Source of the DNA: Alistipes sp. Marseille-P5061
GTDB taxonomy: Bacteria > Bacteroidota > Bacteroidia > Bacteroidales > Rikenellaceae
NCBI RefSeq assembly: GCF_900290115.1
Contig: NZ_LT985751.1
Location: 1 to 35,957, forward strand
Length of the DNA: 35,957 nucleotides
Reading direction: 5' to 3'
Shown here: positions 25,690 through 33,056 of the stretch, one piece after another
Layout: each line of letters opens with the position of its first letter
Numbering within the stretch: the stretch's first letter is position 1
The notes under the pieces: generated by a model
What the model was told of the DNA's origin: nothing
What the model saw: only the letters and a program-made list of their open reading frames with translations
The model's database searches: none
Made by a program: the position numbers and the translations under genes

Positions 25690-25793
25690 GGTACGGTCGT
25701 TTTTCGGAGGGTTGTGTGGTTGAAGAAGGGACCGCCCTGGCGGTCGGCGTGCGCAGCACGACAGGGGGTGTCCAGAGGGGCTTGACCCTTTGG

Positions 25794-25878
25794 CCTATTG
25801 GGGCTTTTTCAGCGTCGGCGGGCCGATGCGTCGGAAAAAGCCCTAATAGGCTATGGCTTTTTCCTCGGGGGAAAAGCC
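25794..25878. other. Candidate origin of transfer: two adjacent hairpins
   Basis: A 17-bp inverted repeat with one mismatch (25794-25810 and 25834-25850, arms starting CCTATT and ending AATAGG) encloses a smaller CGTCGGC-like stem. Next to it is a second hairpin, 25855-25878, GGCTTTTTCC with complement GGGAAAAGCC. Both share the GGCTTTTTC core, so three copies occur in 80 bp. The block lies about 100 bp upstream of the relaxase start, in the relaxase-primase spacer, the usual place for oriT in these elements. The nick site cannot be identified by eye. Confidence 0.55.
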
Positions 25879-25934
25879 GCGGTCGCGAAGCGGCCGATGG
25901 GTGGGCGACGGTTCCGGCGTCATTCCGGGCGACG

Positions 25935-26806
25935 TTACAACTTGCGGCCGCGACGACGCGGCGTGCGGGAAACCTTCGCGGACGATCGGAGCGATTCGTT
26001 CAGATCCTTGTGGGCACGGTAGCTCTCCGCACGGTCGATCACGGTCGCATCGGGCAAGGCGTTGCGCAGCCGTTCGAGGGCGAGACGCCCCGCCGCGTCG
26101 TTGTCGAGGAAGGCGTGGATCGTGGCGTGGCGTGCGAAAAACGGAAGGGCGCGGGGAAGGTTGACCACGGAGTTGAGCACGGCGGTGTCGGCTCGTGCTG
26201 CAGCGTCAGGTAGGAGAGCAGGTCGAAGAAGCCCTCGAAGAGCAGCGCCGTGTCGCCGTGCCGGTCGAAGGTCGTGATGGATTTCGGGGTGTTGCTCCCC
26301 TTGAACTGTGGGTTGCACAGCTCCCAGCCTCCGGCGTCGTTGCGGAAGCCGATGGCGAAGAAGCGCCGCTCGCCGACGGCGTAGTGAACCTCGCGGCACA
26401 GCGCTCCGGCCACGGCGGGGGCGATGCCGCGTTCGCGCAGATAACCGATCAGCGCCGGGTGGCGAATCTCCCCGACACCGAGAATCCGCAGCGGAGAGTC
26501 TTCGCGTGTCAAGGCGGTCGTGAGAGGCTGGAAGGGGACTTCGTCTGCGGATCCTTTGCGCAGGCTCCGAATGGCTTCTGCCATGCCGCACCCTTCGAGG
26601 CGCATGACCAGCTGAAGAAGCGTGCCCCCTTCACCCAGCCCGAAGTCGTACCAGAGCCCCTTGTCGTAGCGGACGCTGAAACTGGGGGTGTGCTCCTCGC
26701 GCAACGGCGAGAGGAACATGCCGTGGGTGGCGGTTTCACGGTGGGGCTGCAGCCCCCGGCGGAGGAGATACTCCCGGATGCCGATGCACTCTGTTGTCGT
26801 CTTCAT
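25935..26806 (-). pseudogene. CHC2/Toprim mobilization primase, frameshifted
   Basis: From the ATG at 26806 (MKTTTECIGIREYLLRRG) one frame encodes a degenerate CHC2-like domain with SPLREEHTPSFSV and LWYDFGLGEGGTLLQLVMRL (about 33-70) and the first half of a Toprim domain, LLFEGFFDLLSYL (Glu191). After about residue 203 (near 26198) the homologous sequence continues in another frame, with the second Toprim motif HAFLDNDAAG, to a stop at 25935. Adding one base restores 290 codons plus stop. It is either a real frameshift mutation or a single-base sequencing error. It starts 2 nt after the HTH gene, in the standard order HTH > primase > oriT > mob. Confidence 0.85.
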
Positions 26807-26808
26807 GG

Positions 26809-27099
26809 CTATCGGCTTTTGATGGGGACGATCCGGTGCAGTGCCGCCTCGACATCGCTGTCGCGGAAGAGTACGCGCCCGCCGATCTTGTGGGCGCGGA
26901 TCCGGCCGCGATTCACCCAGTCGTTGAGCGTCACGAGCGAGATGCGCAGGCGGCGGGCCGTCTCGCGGCGGGTCAGATAATTCGGTGTCTCGGCGGAGGG
27001 TTCGGGGTGGAGCTGCCGCAACTCGTCGCGCAGCGATTCGCGAATCATCTCCGAGAGCTGGTCGGCGGTCATGCCGCTCAGAAAGATTTCCTTGGTCAT
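26809..27099 (-). CDS. Excisionase-like helix-turn-helix protein
   Basis: 96 residues from the ATG at 27099. An N-terminal helical stretch (SGMTADQLSEMIRESLRDEL) is followed by a MerR/Xis-type winged helix at about 39-90: NYLTRRETARRLRISLVTLNDWVNRGRIRAHKIGGRVLFRDSDVEAAL. Proteins of this type next to a primase and relaxase usually control excision or element gene expression. It is followed 2 nt later by the primase gene. Confidence 0.85.
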   Translation of the reverse strand: MTKEIFLSGMTADQLSEMIRESLRDELRQLHPEPSAETPNYLTRRETARRLRISLVTLNDWVNRGRIRAHKIGGRVLFRDSDVEAALHRIVPIKSR

Positions 27100-27180
27100 A
27101 ACGATTCGAATTTGGTTGATGACGCAAAGAAAGGCTTTCCGCACCCCTCCCGAAAACAGCGAATGGCGTTACAAATCAGC

Positions 27181-27262
27181 GCCAACCGATGCCAACCGGT
27201 GCCACGCCGAAGACATGCCGTTGTCTGTTTCCGGATTTTGGCATTCGTTTGCTTCGGTTGGC
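27181..27262. repeat. GCCAACCG repeats upstream of the excisionase-like gene
   Basis: Two tandem 10-bp copies GCCAACCGAT/GCCAACCGGT (27181-27200), followed by a partial GCCACGCC, and an inverted copy CGGTTGGC at 27255-27262. They lie in the spacer between the two HTH genes and could bind one of them. Confidence 0.45.
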
Positions 27263-27292
27263 ACTGCCGTGTAATCGGATTCTGCTCGGGAC

Positions 27293-27321
27293 AAAAAAAG
27301 AGGGCGGCGGATGCCGTCCTC
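27293..27321 (-). terminator. Rho-independent terminator after the 134-residue HTH gene
   Basis: GAGGaCGGC and GCCGcCCTC arms (one internal mismatch) with a 4-nt loop; on the minus strand a seven-T run follows (27293-27299). It separates the AlbA_2/HTH operon from the excisionase-like/primase operon. Confidence 0.8.
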
Positions 27322-27344
27322 GTTGGTGATGCGGATTTTCGAGC

Positions 27345-27749
27345 CTATCGGAACCTTTCCAATACCTCACGAACGGCATTGGCCGCAAAGAGGGTGTCGC
27401 CGCTGCTTGAGATCTGAACGCGGCACGGCTCCAGCCATCCGTTTGTAATCCACCGGTCGAGTGTCGGACGTGCGACGCCCAGCGCCTCGGCCAGCTCCTT
27501 TTTGTTGAAGAGCCGGCTGCCGTTTGCCATTAGATACCGCTCGCCCTTGTGTACGCCCAGCCAGTAGTCGAAGCGGCGGAGGATCGCGTCGGCATCCTTC
27601 AGCTTCGGCTCATACCGTTCGTAAGCCCAGATGTGCAGGCTCGACGGATCGAATCCGGCAAACTCCGGCCGCTGGTGCAGCTCCCGGACGAGCGTTTCGA
27701 AACTCTCCAGCTCGGAGGCCCGGATCGTTATTTTTCGACGGCGCGGCAT
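27345..27749 (-). CDS. Helix-turn-helix protein of the mobile element
   Basis: 134 residues. The C-terminal third has an HTH like that of the other element regulator: LFNKKELAEALGVARPTLDRWITNGWLEP (about 79-107). The N-terminal part, with ELESFETLVRELHQRPEF and LHIWAYERYEPKLKDADAILRRFDYWLG, is not recognised. It starts 6 nt after the AlbA_2 protein gene, so the two are co-transcribed. Probably a transcription or excision regulator. Confidence 0.75.
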   Translation of the reverse strand: MPRRRKITIRASELESFETLVRELHQRPEFAGFDPSSLHIWAYERYEPKLKDADAILRRFDYWLGVHKGERYLMANGSRLFNKKELAEALGVARPTLDRWITNGWLEPCRVQISSSGDTLFAANAVREVLERFR

Positions 27750-27755
27750 GGCTGG

Positions 27756-29597
27756 CTATCTCTTTTTTGCACGGTATCGCTGATGGGGATGTTTCGGCAT
27801 ATTGGGATATTCACGTTCCAACAACCCTTCGGCAACCATGATAGGGATGGCTCTGTTTTTCAGGTATCGCAGACTTTTCCCTACTTTGTTTGCAATGGTT
27901 TCCAGCGATTCAAAATCAACACATGCCTGCAGAATAGCTGTGTGTAATTCGCTGGAAGATAATCTTCTGCGCCTTTCCTTATCTGGAGAGCTAGCAACAT
28001 TACTAGCAACATTACTAGCAACATTACTAGCAACATTCCCGGGGAGTCCCCCCTCCCGGAATTTTTTATTGATTCTGTAGTGCGTGCCGCGGCCGATTCC
28101 CTCGGGAATAAGGTATCGGTCGTTGCATAACTCTTTGAGCAACTTTGTGATATCGGCACTGTGCTTGTCCAATACCAATTGCATCCGGTAGTTGGTGACC
28201 TCGCCCTCGCTGCAACAGGTCGCCAGGGTCATCAACTTGTTGTGTTCTATGGACGTTATCTCCTCACCGAACAAGGATTTCAGATAGGAGATGACCTCAT
28301 CGGATAACAAACTGACAAGGGGCAATGTCAATACGACTTTGTCGGGGTGGGTGATCTCCTCGATTCGCGGATTGCGGTAATTTGCCTTTTTCCAACCTTG
28401 CATGATCTTGTCGGCACCGCTTCCGGCCTTTTCCGCTGAACCGATCAGCATGAACATCGTTTGCAGGGCCTTGTTGCGGCATACGCTGTTGCCTCCCTGA
28501 TAATATTGGGCAATGGAGAGCAGCAGGGAACCTGGATTGGAGAATATGTAACAATCCTTGTGTAGTTCGATCGTAATGTTCGAGTCGACCGAATAGTCGC
28601 AATGGACCAGTGCATTGATAAACGCTTCGCGTAGAGCCGTATGTGTCGGCGTTTCGTCCTCCCTGATGCCGTCCTTCAGGGCGAAAGGCTTGGGCAGGGC
28701 TGCGGCCAGCTTGGGATAGACCCGGTAGTAGAATTGGAACAGATTCGCCTCCCAGGTGCCGTCCGGGCAGATGCGGTCTGTCCAGCGGTCGTCGGGGTTG
28801 GAACTGAAATATTCGCGGTAATCGGGAAAGTATTGCGGACATCCGTAGGCGTCGGTGATGCTGTCCGTTTTGCCGAACATCAGCAGACCGGCAAGTGTCA
28901 GTCCCTCGATCTTTTCTCGCCGATCGATCCGGTAACCCTTCAATTTCATTAGGAAATGTTTGTCGTCCAGCAGCAGCCACGGATGATCGGGGCTTTTGGT
29001 TGCGACCAGCCGGCGGTATTGCTCAAGAGTTGCCTTGTCAATATCCTGCTCGATGGTAAATTCGGGCAGAATTTTGTAATCACGGGGATGCTCCGTGATA
29101 TCGGCGTCGGCGAACATGCGTTGTATTTCGCTTGCATCGCACCGATAGTCTCCTTCGTAATTCCGCTTGAATGTATTCTCGGGGTTGTTATGCAGATATA
29201 CGGGAATCTTGTTGCGGGGAGCCCGTGGCACATTGAATACCAGGACATAGCTCCCGTTGTACTCGCCATCCTGCACGTCTTTCTCCTGCAGAACGTTTGC
29301 GCTGCAATGAGCCTTGTTGTTTACGTTGTCCCAAAACTCCTTTTTGTATTTGCGCGCCTGCTCCAGAGTGATGCCGTCAAGTGTGAATTTCCCGTCCTTC
29401 TCTTTGACGCCCAATACGATGACTCCACCTTGCGTATTGGCGAAAGCGGAGTAGGTTTCCCACAAGCTGCCCGGAAACCCTCCCCTGGCGGATTTGAACT
29501 CCACCTCGGCCGATTCACAGTCGGCCATCAGAGACTCGATTTTTTCTATAAAATCGTAGTTGTCGAACAGCGTTAATTCCTTCGTATCGTCTTTCAT
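27756..29597 (-). CDS. AlbA_2/HATPase_c_4 ATP-binding protein with an in-frame repeat linker
   Basis: 613 residues from the ATG at 29597, chosen because the promoter box lies at 29616-29623, upstream of it but too close for the earlier ATG at 29618. N-terminal AlbA_2 (Schlafen-like) domain: AEVEFKSARGGFPGSLWETYSAFANTQGGVIVLGVKE at about 30-67 with its EFK...N..GG core. Middle: HATPase_c_4-like, with HTALREAFINALVHCDYS and AGSGADKIMQGW. A four-fold NVAS repeat links this to a C-terminal winged-helix region. Such proteins are common on Bacteroidetes islands and act as regulators or defence proteins; the exact role here is unknown. Confidence 0.85.
   Translation of the reverse strand: MKDDTKELTLFDNYDFIEKIESLMADCESAEVEFKSARGGFPGSLWETYSAFANTQGGVIVLGVKEKDGKFTLDGITLEQARKYKKEFWDNVNNKAHCSANVLQEKDVQDGEYNGSYVLVFNVPRAPRNKIPVYLHNNPENTFKRNYEGDYRCDASEIQRMFADADITEHPRDYKILPEFTIEQDIDKATLEQYRRLVATKSPDHPWLLLDDKHFLMKLKGYRIDRREKIEGLTLAGLLMFGKTDSITDAYGCPQYFPDYREYFSSNPDDRWTDRICPDGTWEANLFQFYYRVYPKLAAALPKPFALKDGIREDETPTHTALREAFINALVHCDYSVDSNITIELHKDCYIFSNPGSLLLSIAQYYQGGNSVCRNKALQTMFMLIGSAEKAGSGADKIMQGWKKANYRNPRIEEITHPDKVVLTLPLVSLLSDEVISYLKSLFGEEITSIEHNKLMTLATCCSEGEVTNYRMQLVLDKHSADITKLLKELCNDRYLIPEGIGRGTHYRINKKFREGGLPGNVASNVASNVASNVASSPDKERRRRLSSSELHTAILQACVDFESLETIANKVGKSLRYLKNRAIPIMVAEGLLEREYPNMPKHPHQRYRAKKR
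27991..28036. repeat. 12-bp tandem repeat inside the AlbA_2 gene
   Basis: Unit CTAGCAACATTA, three full copies (27991-28026) and a near-complete fourth, encoding Asn-Val-Ala-Ser four times. Because the unit is a multiple of three, changes in copy number alter linker length without breaking the frame. Confidence 0.93.
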
Positions 29598-29615
29598 TGC
29601 ATCAGTCTGTTTTAA

Positions 29616-29623
29616 CAAAGTTA
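29616..29623 (-). promoter_or_regulatory. Promoter of the AlbA_2/HTH operon
   Basis: TAACTTTG on the minus strand matches TAnnTTTG and lies 18 bp before the chosen ATG. Confidence 0.5.
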
Positions 29624-29652
29624 AGAAAATTCCTGGACAACACTCTTTCAGA

Positions 29653-30969
29653 TTATCGTGTTGTGTTGCTTGCCCCCGAAAAATAGGGGTGGCTCATCAG
29701 CTCCATAGCGGTTTGCTCCTCGGTGATTTTGATATACTTCATAAATTCCCGTTCGGTCTTGTGACCCGTGATCTTCATGATGGCGATGGTCGGGATCCTC
29801 GCCAGATACATGTTCGTTGCGCCGCTGCGGCGTGCCGTGTGGGTCTTCACCAGGTCGCACTTCTCGACCAGCCGGCTCTTCTTTTCGCCATTCTCGATGT
29901 AGGAGACCTCGACCTTCTCCGTGATGCCCGCCTCGCGTGCAATCTCCTTGATGAGGTGGTTCACCTTCTGCTCGTAAGTCCTCGGCAGCCGGTTGTCGTA
30001 CTTCTCCAGGATGGCCTGCAGCTCGGGCCGGACCGGAATGACGACGTGGTTGCCGGTCTTCTGCTGCTTGAGGTCGATGACCTGCTGCCCGTTCTCCAGC
30101 GTGCGGATGTTGCCTTCGTTGATGGTCGAGTAGTCGCTGAAGCGCTGCGCCGTGTAACACCCCACCAGAAAGATGTCGCGGGCAACATCCTTGTGCCGGT
30201 TTTTCGAGAGGTCGAGCGCGGCGATGGCCCGGATCTCCGACTCCGTCAGGTAGATGTTCTCCACGTCGGCCGTCAGCACGCGGAACTTGCGGCTCTCGAT
30301 CGCTCCGTTGTCGTGCAGACCCTCCTCGCGAGCCGCACGCATGATGATCTTCAGCTCCTTGACGTGGCGGCCGATCGTATTGACGGAGTAGTTCTTGGCG
30401 GAGAACCAGGCGACGAAGTCGTCGTAGAACTTCAGGTCGATGTCGGCAAAGTCGAACTGCTTGCGTTTGGCTTTGCAGTACTCGTCGAACTGCACGACGA
30501 ACCCCTTGTAGTTCTTGATGGTCGAGGGGCCGTAGCGGAGTTTGTGGATGTTCAGCCGGGTGCCCTCCTCCATCTCGCGCGTGAAGCGGGCGATGTAGTC
30601 GCCGAGCGATTCGCGGCTGCGGACGCGACGCCCGGTGGTGAGGCTGCGCGGGTGGTGGAAGCTGTAGATGATCTTCTCCAGCCGCGTCTTCGTCATTGCG
30701 TGCTCGGGATCCTTGGCAATCTCTCCGAGGATGTGGCTGCGCAGTTCGGAAAGGTTTTTGGTCAGCTCGCGCCCCTGTTGCTCGGTGAAATCGTCGGTAA
30801 AGGTGAAGCGGCTCTTGACCGTCTGCTTTTTATCATCCCAGGCGTCGGAGAGCACCAGATACTGGGTATCGGCATAGAACGAGGTGTGCCGATCGACGTT
30901 GAATCGGATGAGGACCTTGGTCAGGATTCCCTTGCGGGTTGTGCGGATGCGGTAGGAGAAAGTAGCCAT
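29653..30969 (-). CDS. int: Tyrosine recombinase (integrase) of the tRNA-Cys island
   Basis: 438 residues from the ATG at 30969, supported by the promoter box just upstream; the earlier ATG at 31017 would put the start upstream of that promoter. An Arm-binding region (about 1-110) and a SAM-like core-binding domain (about 120-215) precede the catalytic domain with Arg276 (CYTAQRFSDYS), Lys304 (KQQKTG), His377 and Arg380 (HTARR), His403 (GHKTEREF) and nucleophile Tyr412 (MKYIKIT). All catalytic residues are present. It integrates and excises the element at the tRNA-Cys 3' end. It sits at the right end of the island and is transcribed inward. Confidence 0.95.
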   Translation of the reverse strand: MATFSYRIRTTRKGILTKVLIRFNVDRHTSFYADTQYLVLSDAWDDKKQTVKSRFTFTDDFTEQQGRELTKNLSELRSHILGEIAKDPEHAMTKTRLEKIIYSFHHPRSLTTGRRVRSRESLGDYIARFTREMEEGTRLNIHKLRYGPSTIKNYKGFVVQFDEYCKAKRKQFDFADIDLKFYDDFVAWFSAKNYSVNTIGRHVKELKIIMRAAREEGLHDNGAIESRKFRVLTADVENIYLTESEIRAIAALDLSKNRHKDVARDIFLVGCYTAQRFSDYSTINEGNIRTLENGQQVIDLKQQKTGNHVVIPVRPELQAILEKYDNRLPRTYEQKVNHLIKEIAREAGITEKVEVSYIENGEKKSRLVEKCDLVKTHTARRSGATNMYLARIPTIAIMKITGHKTEREFMKYIKITEEQTAMELMSHPYFSGASNTTR

Positions 30970-30992
30970 ACGGTTGGGTTTTATCTTCGGGA

Positions 30993-31000
30993 CAAAGATA
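30993..31000 (-). promoter_or_regulatory. Integrase promoter
   Basis: TATCTTTG on the minus strand, 23 bp upstream of the integrase ATG. The -33 region falls within the paired 11-bp repeats at 31005-31026, so integrase binding there could repress its own gene. Confidence 0.55.
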
Positions 31001-31004
31001 GGAA

Positions 31005-31026
31005 ATTTGTACGGCATTTGTACGGC
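31005..31026. repeat. Paired 11-bp repeats inside the right end (candidate integrase arm sites)
   Basis: Two tandem ATTTGTACGGC copies (31005-31015, 31016-31026), identical to and in the same orientation as 13704-13725. They lie between the integrase promoter and attR. Confidence 0.6.
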
Positions 31027-31143
31027 ATCGGCCGAATTTTCGAAAACTTCCAGACCTCTCAGTTGATGAAAAACGGCTGTAAAATATTGATATATAGATA
31101 AAATAAAATTAAAATCGGTAAAATTGGATTCGAATTTATGGCG

Positions 31144-31171
31144 TCCGCTTCAGACCTCACAGAAACCGCGT
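31144..31171. repeat. Right attachment site (attR)
   Basis: Perfect 28-bp copy of 13645-13672, i.e. the 3' end of tRNA-Cys without the rest of the tRNA. Chromosomal DNA resumes after the adjoining terminator. An AT-rich stretch (about 31080-31140) separates it from the integrase. Confidence 0.93.
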
Positions 31172-31200
31172 TGTAGGTGTCTGCAACGCGGTTTTCTTTT
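31163..31200 (+). terminator. Terminator at attR, twin of the tRNA-Cys terminator
   Basis: A ~14-bp stem (31163-31176 with 31181-31194) followed by TTTTCTTTT. It differs from the attL hairpin at four stem positions, all of which keep base pairing. Confidence 0.8.
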
Positions 31201-31460
31201 GTCCTGTTGCGACGTTGTCCTGCCACAGCGTTTTGGGGCGTTATGAAGCGTCGCGCTGTTCCCTCTGCCGGCGCGGAGTGTCGGCGCGGGGCCCGTGTGG
31301 GGTCCGTGTGGGGCCCGTGTGGGGCCCGTGTGGAATCTGTATGGGGCCTGCGTGTGGGGCGTGGGTATAGGGCATGTGCGTGTATGTGTGGGGCTTGGAT
31401 GCGGGGCGTGCTTCGGTGCGGAAATTGATTTGCATCAATTCCTCGTTCGCGCGAAACACC
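31201..31460. repeat. Spacer with an 11-bp GC-rich tandem repeat and an AT-rich palindrome
   Basis: Four 11-bp units GGG(C/T)CCGTGTG at 31289-31332 are followed by degenerate GTGTGGGG sequence. AATTGAT-TTGC-ATCAATT (31423-31440) is a perfect inverted repeat 20 bp upstream of the next promoter box, a possible operator. No gene is seen. Confidence 0.65.
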
Positions 31461-31468
31461 TAATTTTG
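31461..31468 (+). promoter_or_regulatory. Promoter of the TlpA-like gene
   Basis: TAATTTTG fits TAnnTTTG; the leader to the ATG would be about 110 nt. A TTTG lies 28 bp upstream, farther than the usual spacing. Confidence 0.45.
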
Positions 31469-31584
31469 TCGTCGGGAGTCGCTGCCGGCATCGCGCGGCA
31501 GGGCTTCCGCTTCCCGTTCGCTGTCGGAAGTCTCTCCGGCAGGCGCCGGGTGGCAATCGTGGAACGAACAAAAAATCGTAGAGA

Positions 31585-32727
31585 ATGAAAGGAGTTGCAC
31601 TCGCTGTGGCCCTGCTGGCGACCATGGCCCTGAATCTGTCGGCCCGCAATTTTACGCTCAGGGGGCGTTTTACCGATGTTGCGAACGATACGCTGCGGAT
31701 AGAGTACGTCGTGCGCGAACCGGAAAAGAGGGTGGTGAATGCCGCTGTTCCCGTCGATGGCGAGGGTCTCTTCACCTATGAATGCTCGCTGGTGCAGGCC
31801 TGCCAGGCCTCTCTGGCCGTTCGCTCGACCGGTGGGAAGGAGTCTCTCTTTTTCGTCCCCGGCGAGCGTGCGGAGGTGGAGGGCCCCTTTGCCTCCGCCA
31901 GCGACTGGCGCATCGGGGGCTCGGCCTTCTATCAGCGGTTCGACAGCCTCCGGCAGCAGCTGGTACCCTTCTACCGGGAGTTTGACGCCGTGCGGGCCCG
32001 GTATGAGCGGGATGTGGCCGGGGGGCTCGACCGCACGGAGGCCGACAGCATCCGCAAGGCGGCCAATCTCGCCATAAACAGGCGGTTGTGGGTGGTTGCC
32101 GGCCGATACCTGAGCAGCCATACCGACGACGAGCTTTCGGCCGTGCTCCTGCTCAACCAGAACTATACGGAGATACTGCCCGCCATCCGGAGGCTCTCGC
32201 CCGAGGTGCGGAACGGGCGTTTCAGAAGCTACATCGACGTGATAGAGTCCATCTTCTCCCGCGTGGCCCGGGAGCAGCAGGTGGCCGCAGCCGCGAGGCC
32301 GGAGCTGGAGGTGGGGCGCCCTGCGCCGGACTTTACGCTGAAGGACATCAACGGCGAGGAGTTCCGGCTGAGCGCTCTTTTCGGACGGGGCAAGTATGTG
32401 GTCGTCGACTTCTGGGGGTCGTGGTGCTCGTGGTGCATTCGGGAATTCCCCACCCTGGAGGAGTACTGTCGCCGCTATGGGGAGCGGCTGGAGATTGTCG
32501 GCGTGGCCTGCAACGACAGGCAGGAGCGGTGGCGGGCCGCTGTGGCGAAGAATCGGATGCCGTGGCTGCAGGTTTTCTCGCACGACGGAACCACGGAGGT
32601 GCGCTACGGCGTGACGGCCTATCCGTTCAAGGTTGTCCTGTCGCCCGAGGGGCGGGTGCTGGCGTGCTTCAAGGGGTCGGGCGAGGCTTTCTACCGGCTG
32701 CTCGACCGCCTGTTGCAGGGCGATTGA
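31585..32727 (+). CDS. TlpA/ResA-like thioredoxin-fold protein with N-terminal DUF4369-like domain
   Basis: 380 residues. A signal peptide (about 1-20, hydrophobic core VALAVALLATMAL) directs export; there is no lipobox cysteine. Residues ~22-105 form a DUF4369-like beta domain, 110-235 are helical, and 240-380 are an AhpC/TSA-Redoxin domain with the motif WCSWC (Cys281, Cys284) and the cis-Pro segment AYPFKVVLSPEG. It should be a periplasmic thiol-disulfide oxidoreductase, a type expanded in Bacteroidetes. It is a single gene converging on the xylose transporter and sharing its terminator. Confidence 0.92.
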   Translation: MKGVALAVALLATMALNLSARNFTLRGRFTDVANDTLRIEYVVREPEKRVVNAAVPVDGEGLFTYECSLVQACQASLAVRSTGGKESLFFVPGERAEVEGPFASASDWRIGGSAFYQRFDSLRQQLVPFYREFDAVRARYERDVAGGLDRTEADSIRKAANLAINRRLWVVAGRYLSSHTDDELSAVLLLNQNYTEILPAIRRLSPEVRNGRFRSYIDVIESIFSRVAREQQVAAAARPELEVGRPAPDFTLKDINGEEFRLSALFGRGKYVVVDFWGSWCSWCIREFPTLEEYCRRYGERLEIVGVACNDRQERWRAAVAKNRMPWLQVFSHDGTTEVRYGVTAYPFKVVLSPEGRVLACFKGSGEAFYRLLDRLLQGD

Positions 32728-32880
32728 CGGCGCCGTCGCTGTCGCTGTCGCGGGTGCGGCCGGGCGGCCGTGTGTGGCCGGGAGCGGCCGGGTGAGGCAC
32801 CCCGTCTCCCGCGTGTGAAAGGCGGGCGTCCGGAAGCGGAACGGCCCGGTCGGATGAAATCCTGCGCTCCGGATAAGACA

Positions 32881-32916
32881 AAAACCCCTGTCCGCAACCA
32901 TGCGGACAGGGGTTTT
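32881..32916. terminator. Bidirectional terminator between convergent genes
   Basis: A perfect 15-bp stem, AAAACCCCTGTCCGC (32881-32895) with its complement (32902-32916), and a 6-nt loop. A/T runs at both ends let it serve the TlpA-like gene on the plus strand and the sugar transporter on the minus strand. Confidence 0.93.
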
Positions 32917-33056
32917 CGTTGAAGAGCGGGTCGAATCCGCGGCCCGGAGGCTTTGGGAACGGCCCGGGAATCGTTGGGGCCCCGTTCGGCGCTGGCCGGG
33001 TCCTCTCAGAGCCGGGTCTGTCCGGGAAAGGGCCCGGACGGCGGGCTCTGGGGTCA

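Larger units (their letters stand above)
13645..31171. mobile_element. Integrative and mobilizable element in tRNA-Cys carrying a defence cargo
   Basis: Bounded by a 28-bp direct repeat of the tRNA-Cys 3' end (13645-13672 and 31144-31171), about 17.5 kb. The tyrosine recombinase lies next to the right boundary and reads inward. Paired 11-bp repeats occur just inside both ends. The core module (integrase, two HTH proteins, CHC2/Toprim primase, MobV relaxase, hairpin-rich spacer) resembles Bacteroides mobilizable elements such as NBU1 and Tn4555. There are no conjugation (tra/T4SS) genes, so transfer would need a helper. Cargo: AlbA_2/HATPase protein, AbiH, and a type I restriction-modification locus with an embedded AAA ATPase. 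The primase frameshift and an IS30 insertion in hsdS suggest partial decay. Confidence 0.92.

Noticed and set aside
30970..31017. Earlier start of the integrase at 31017
   Set aside because: That start lies upstream of the TATCTTTG promoter box and would translate the 11-bp repeats; the ATG at 30969 fits the promoter and the family N-terminus better.
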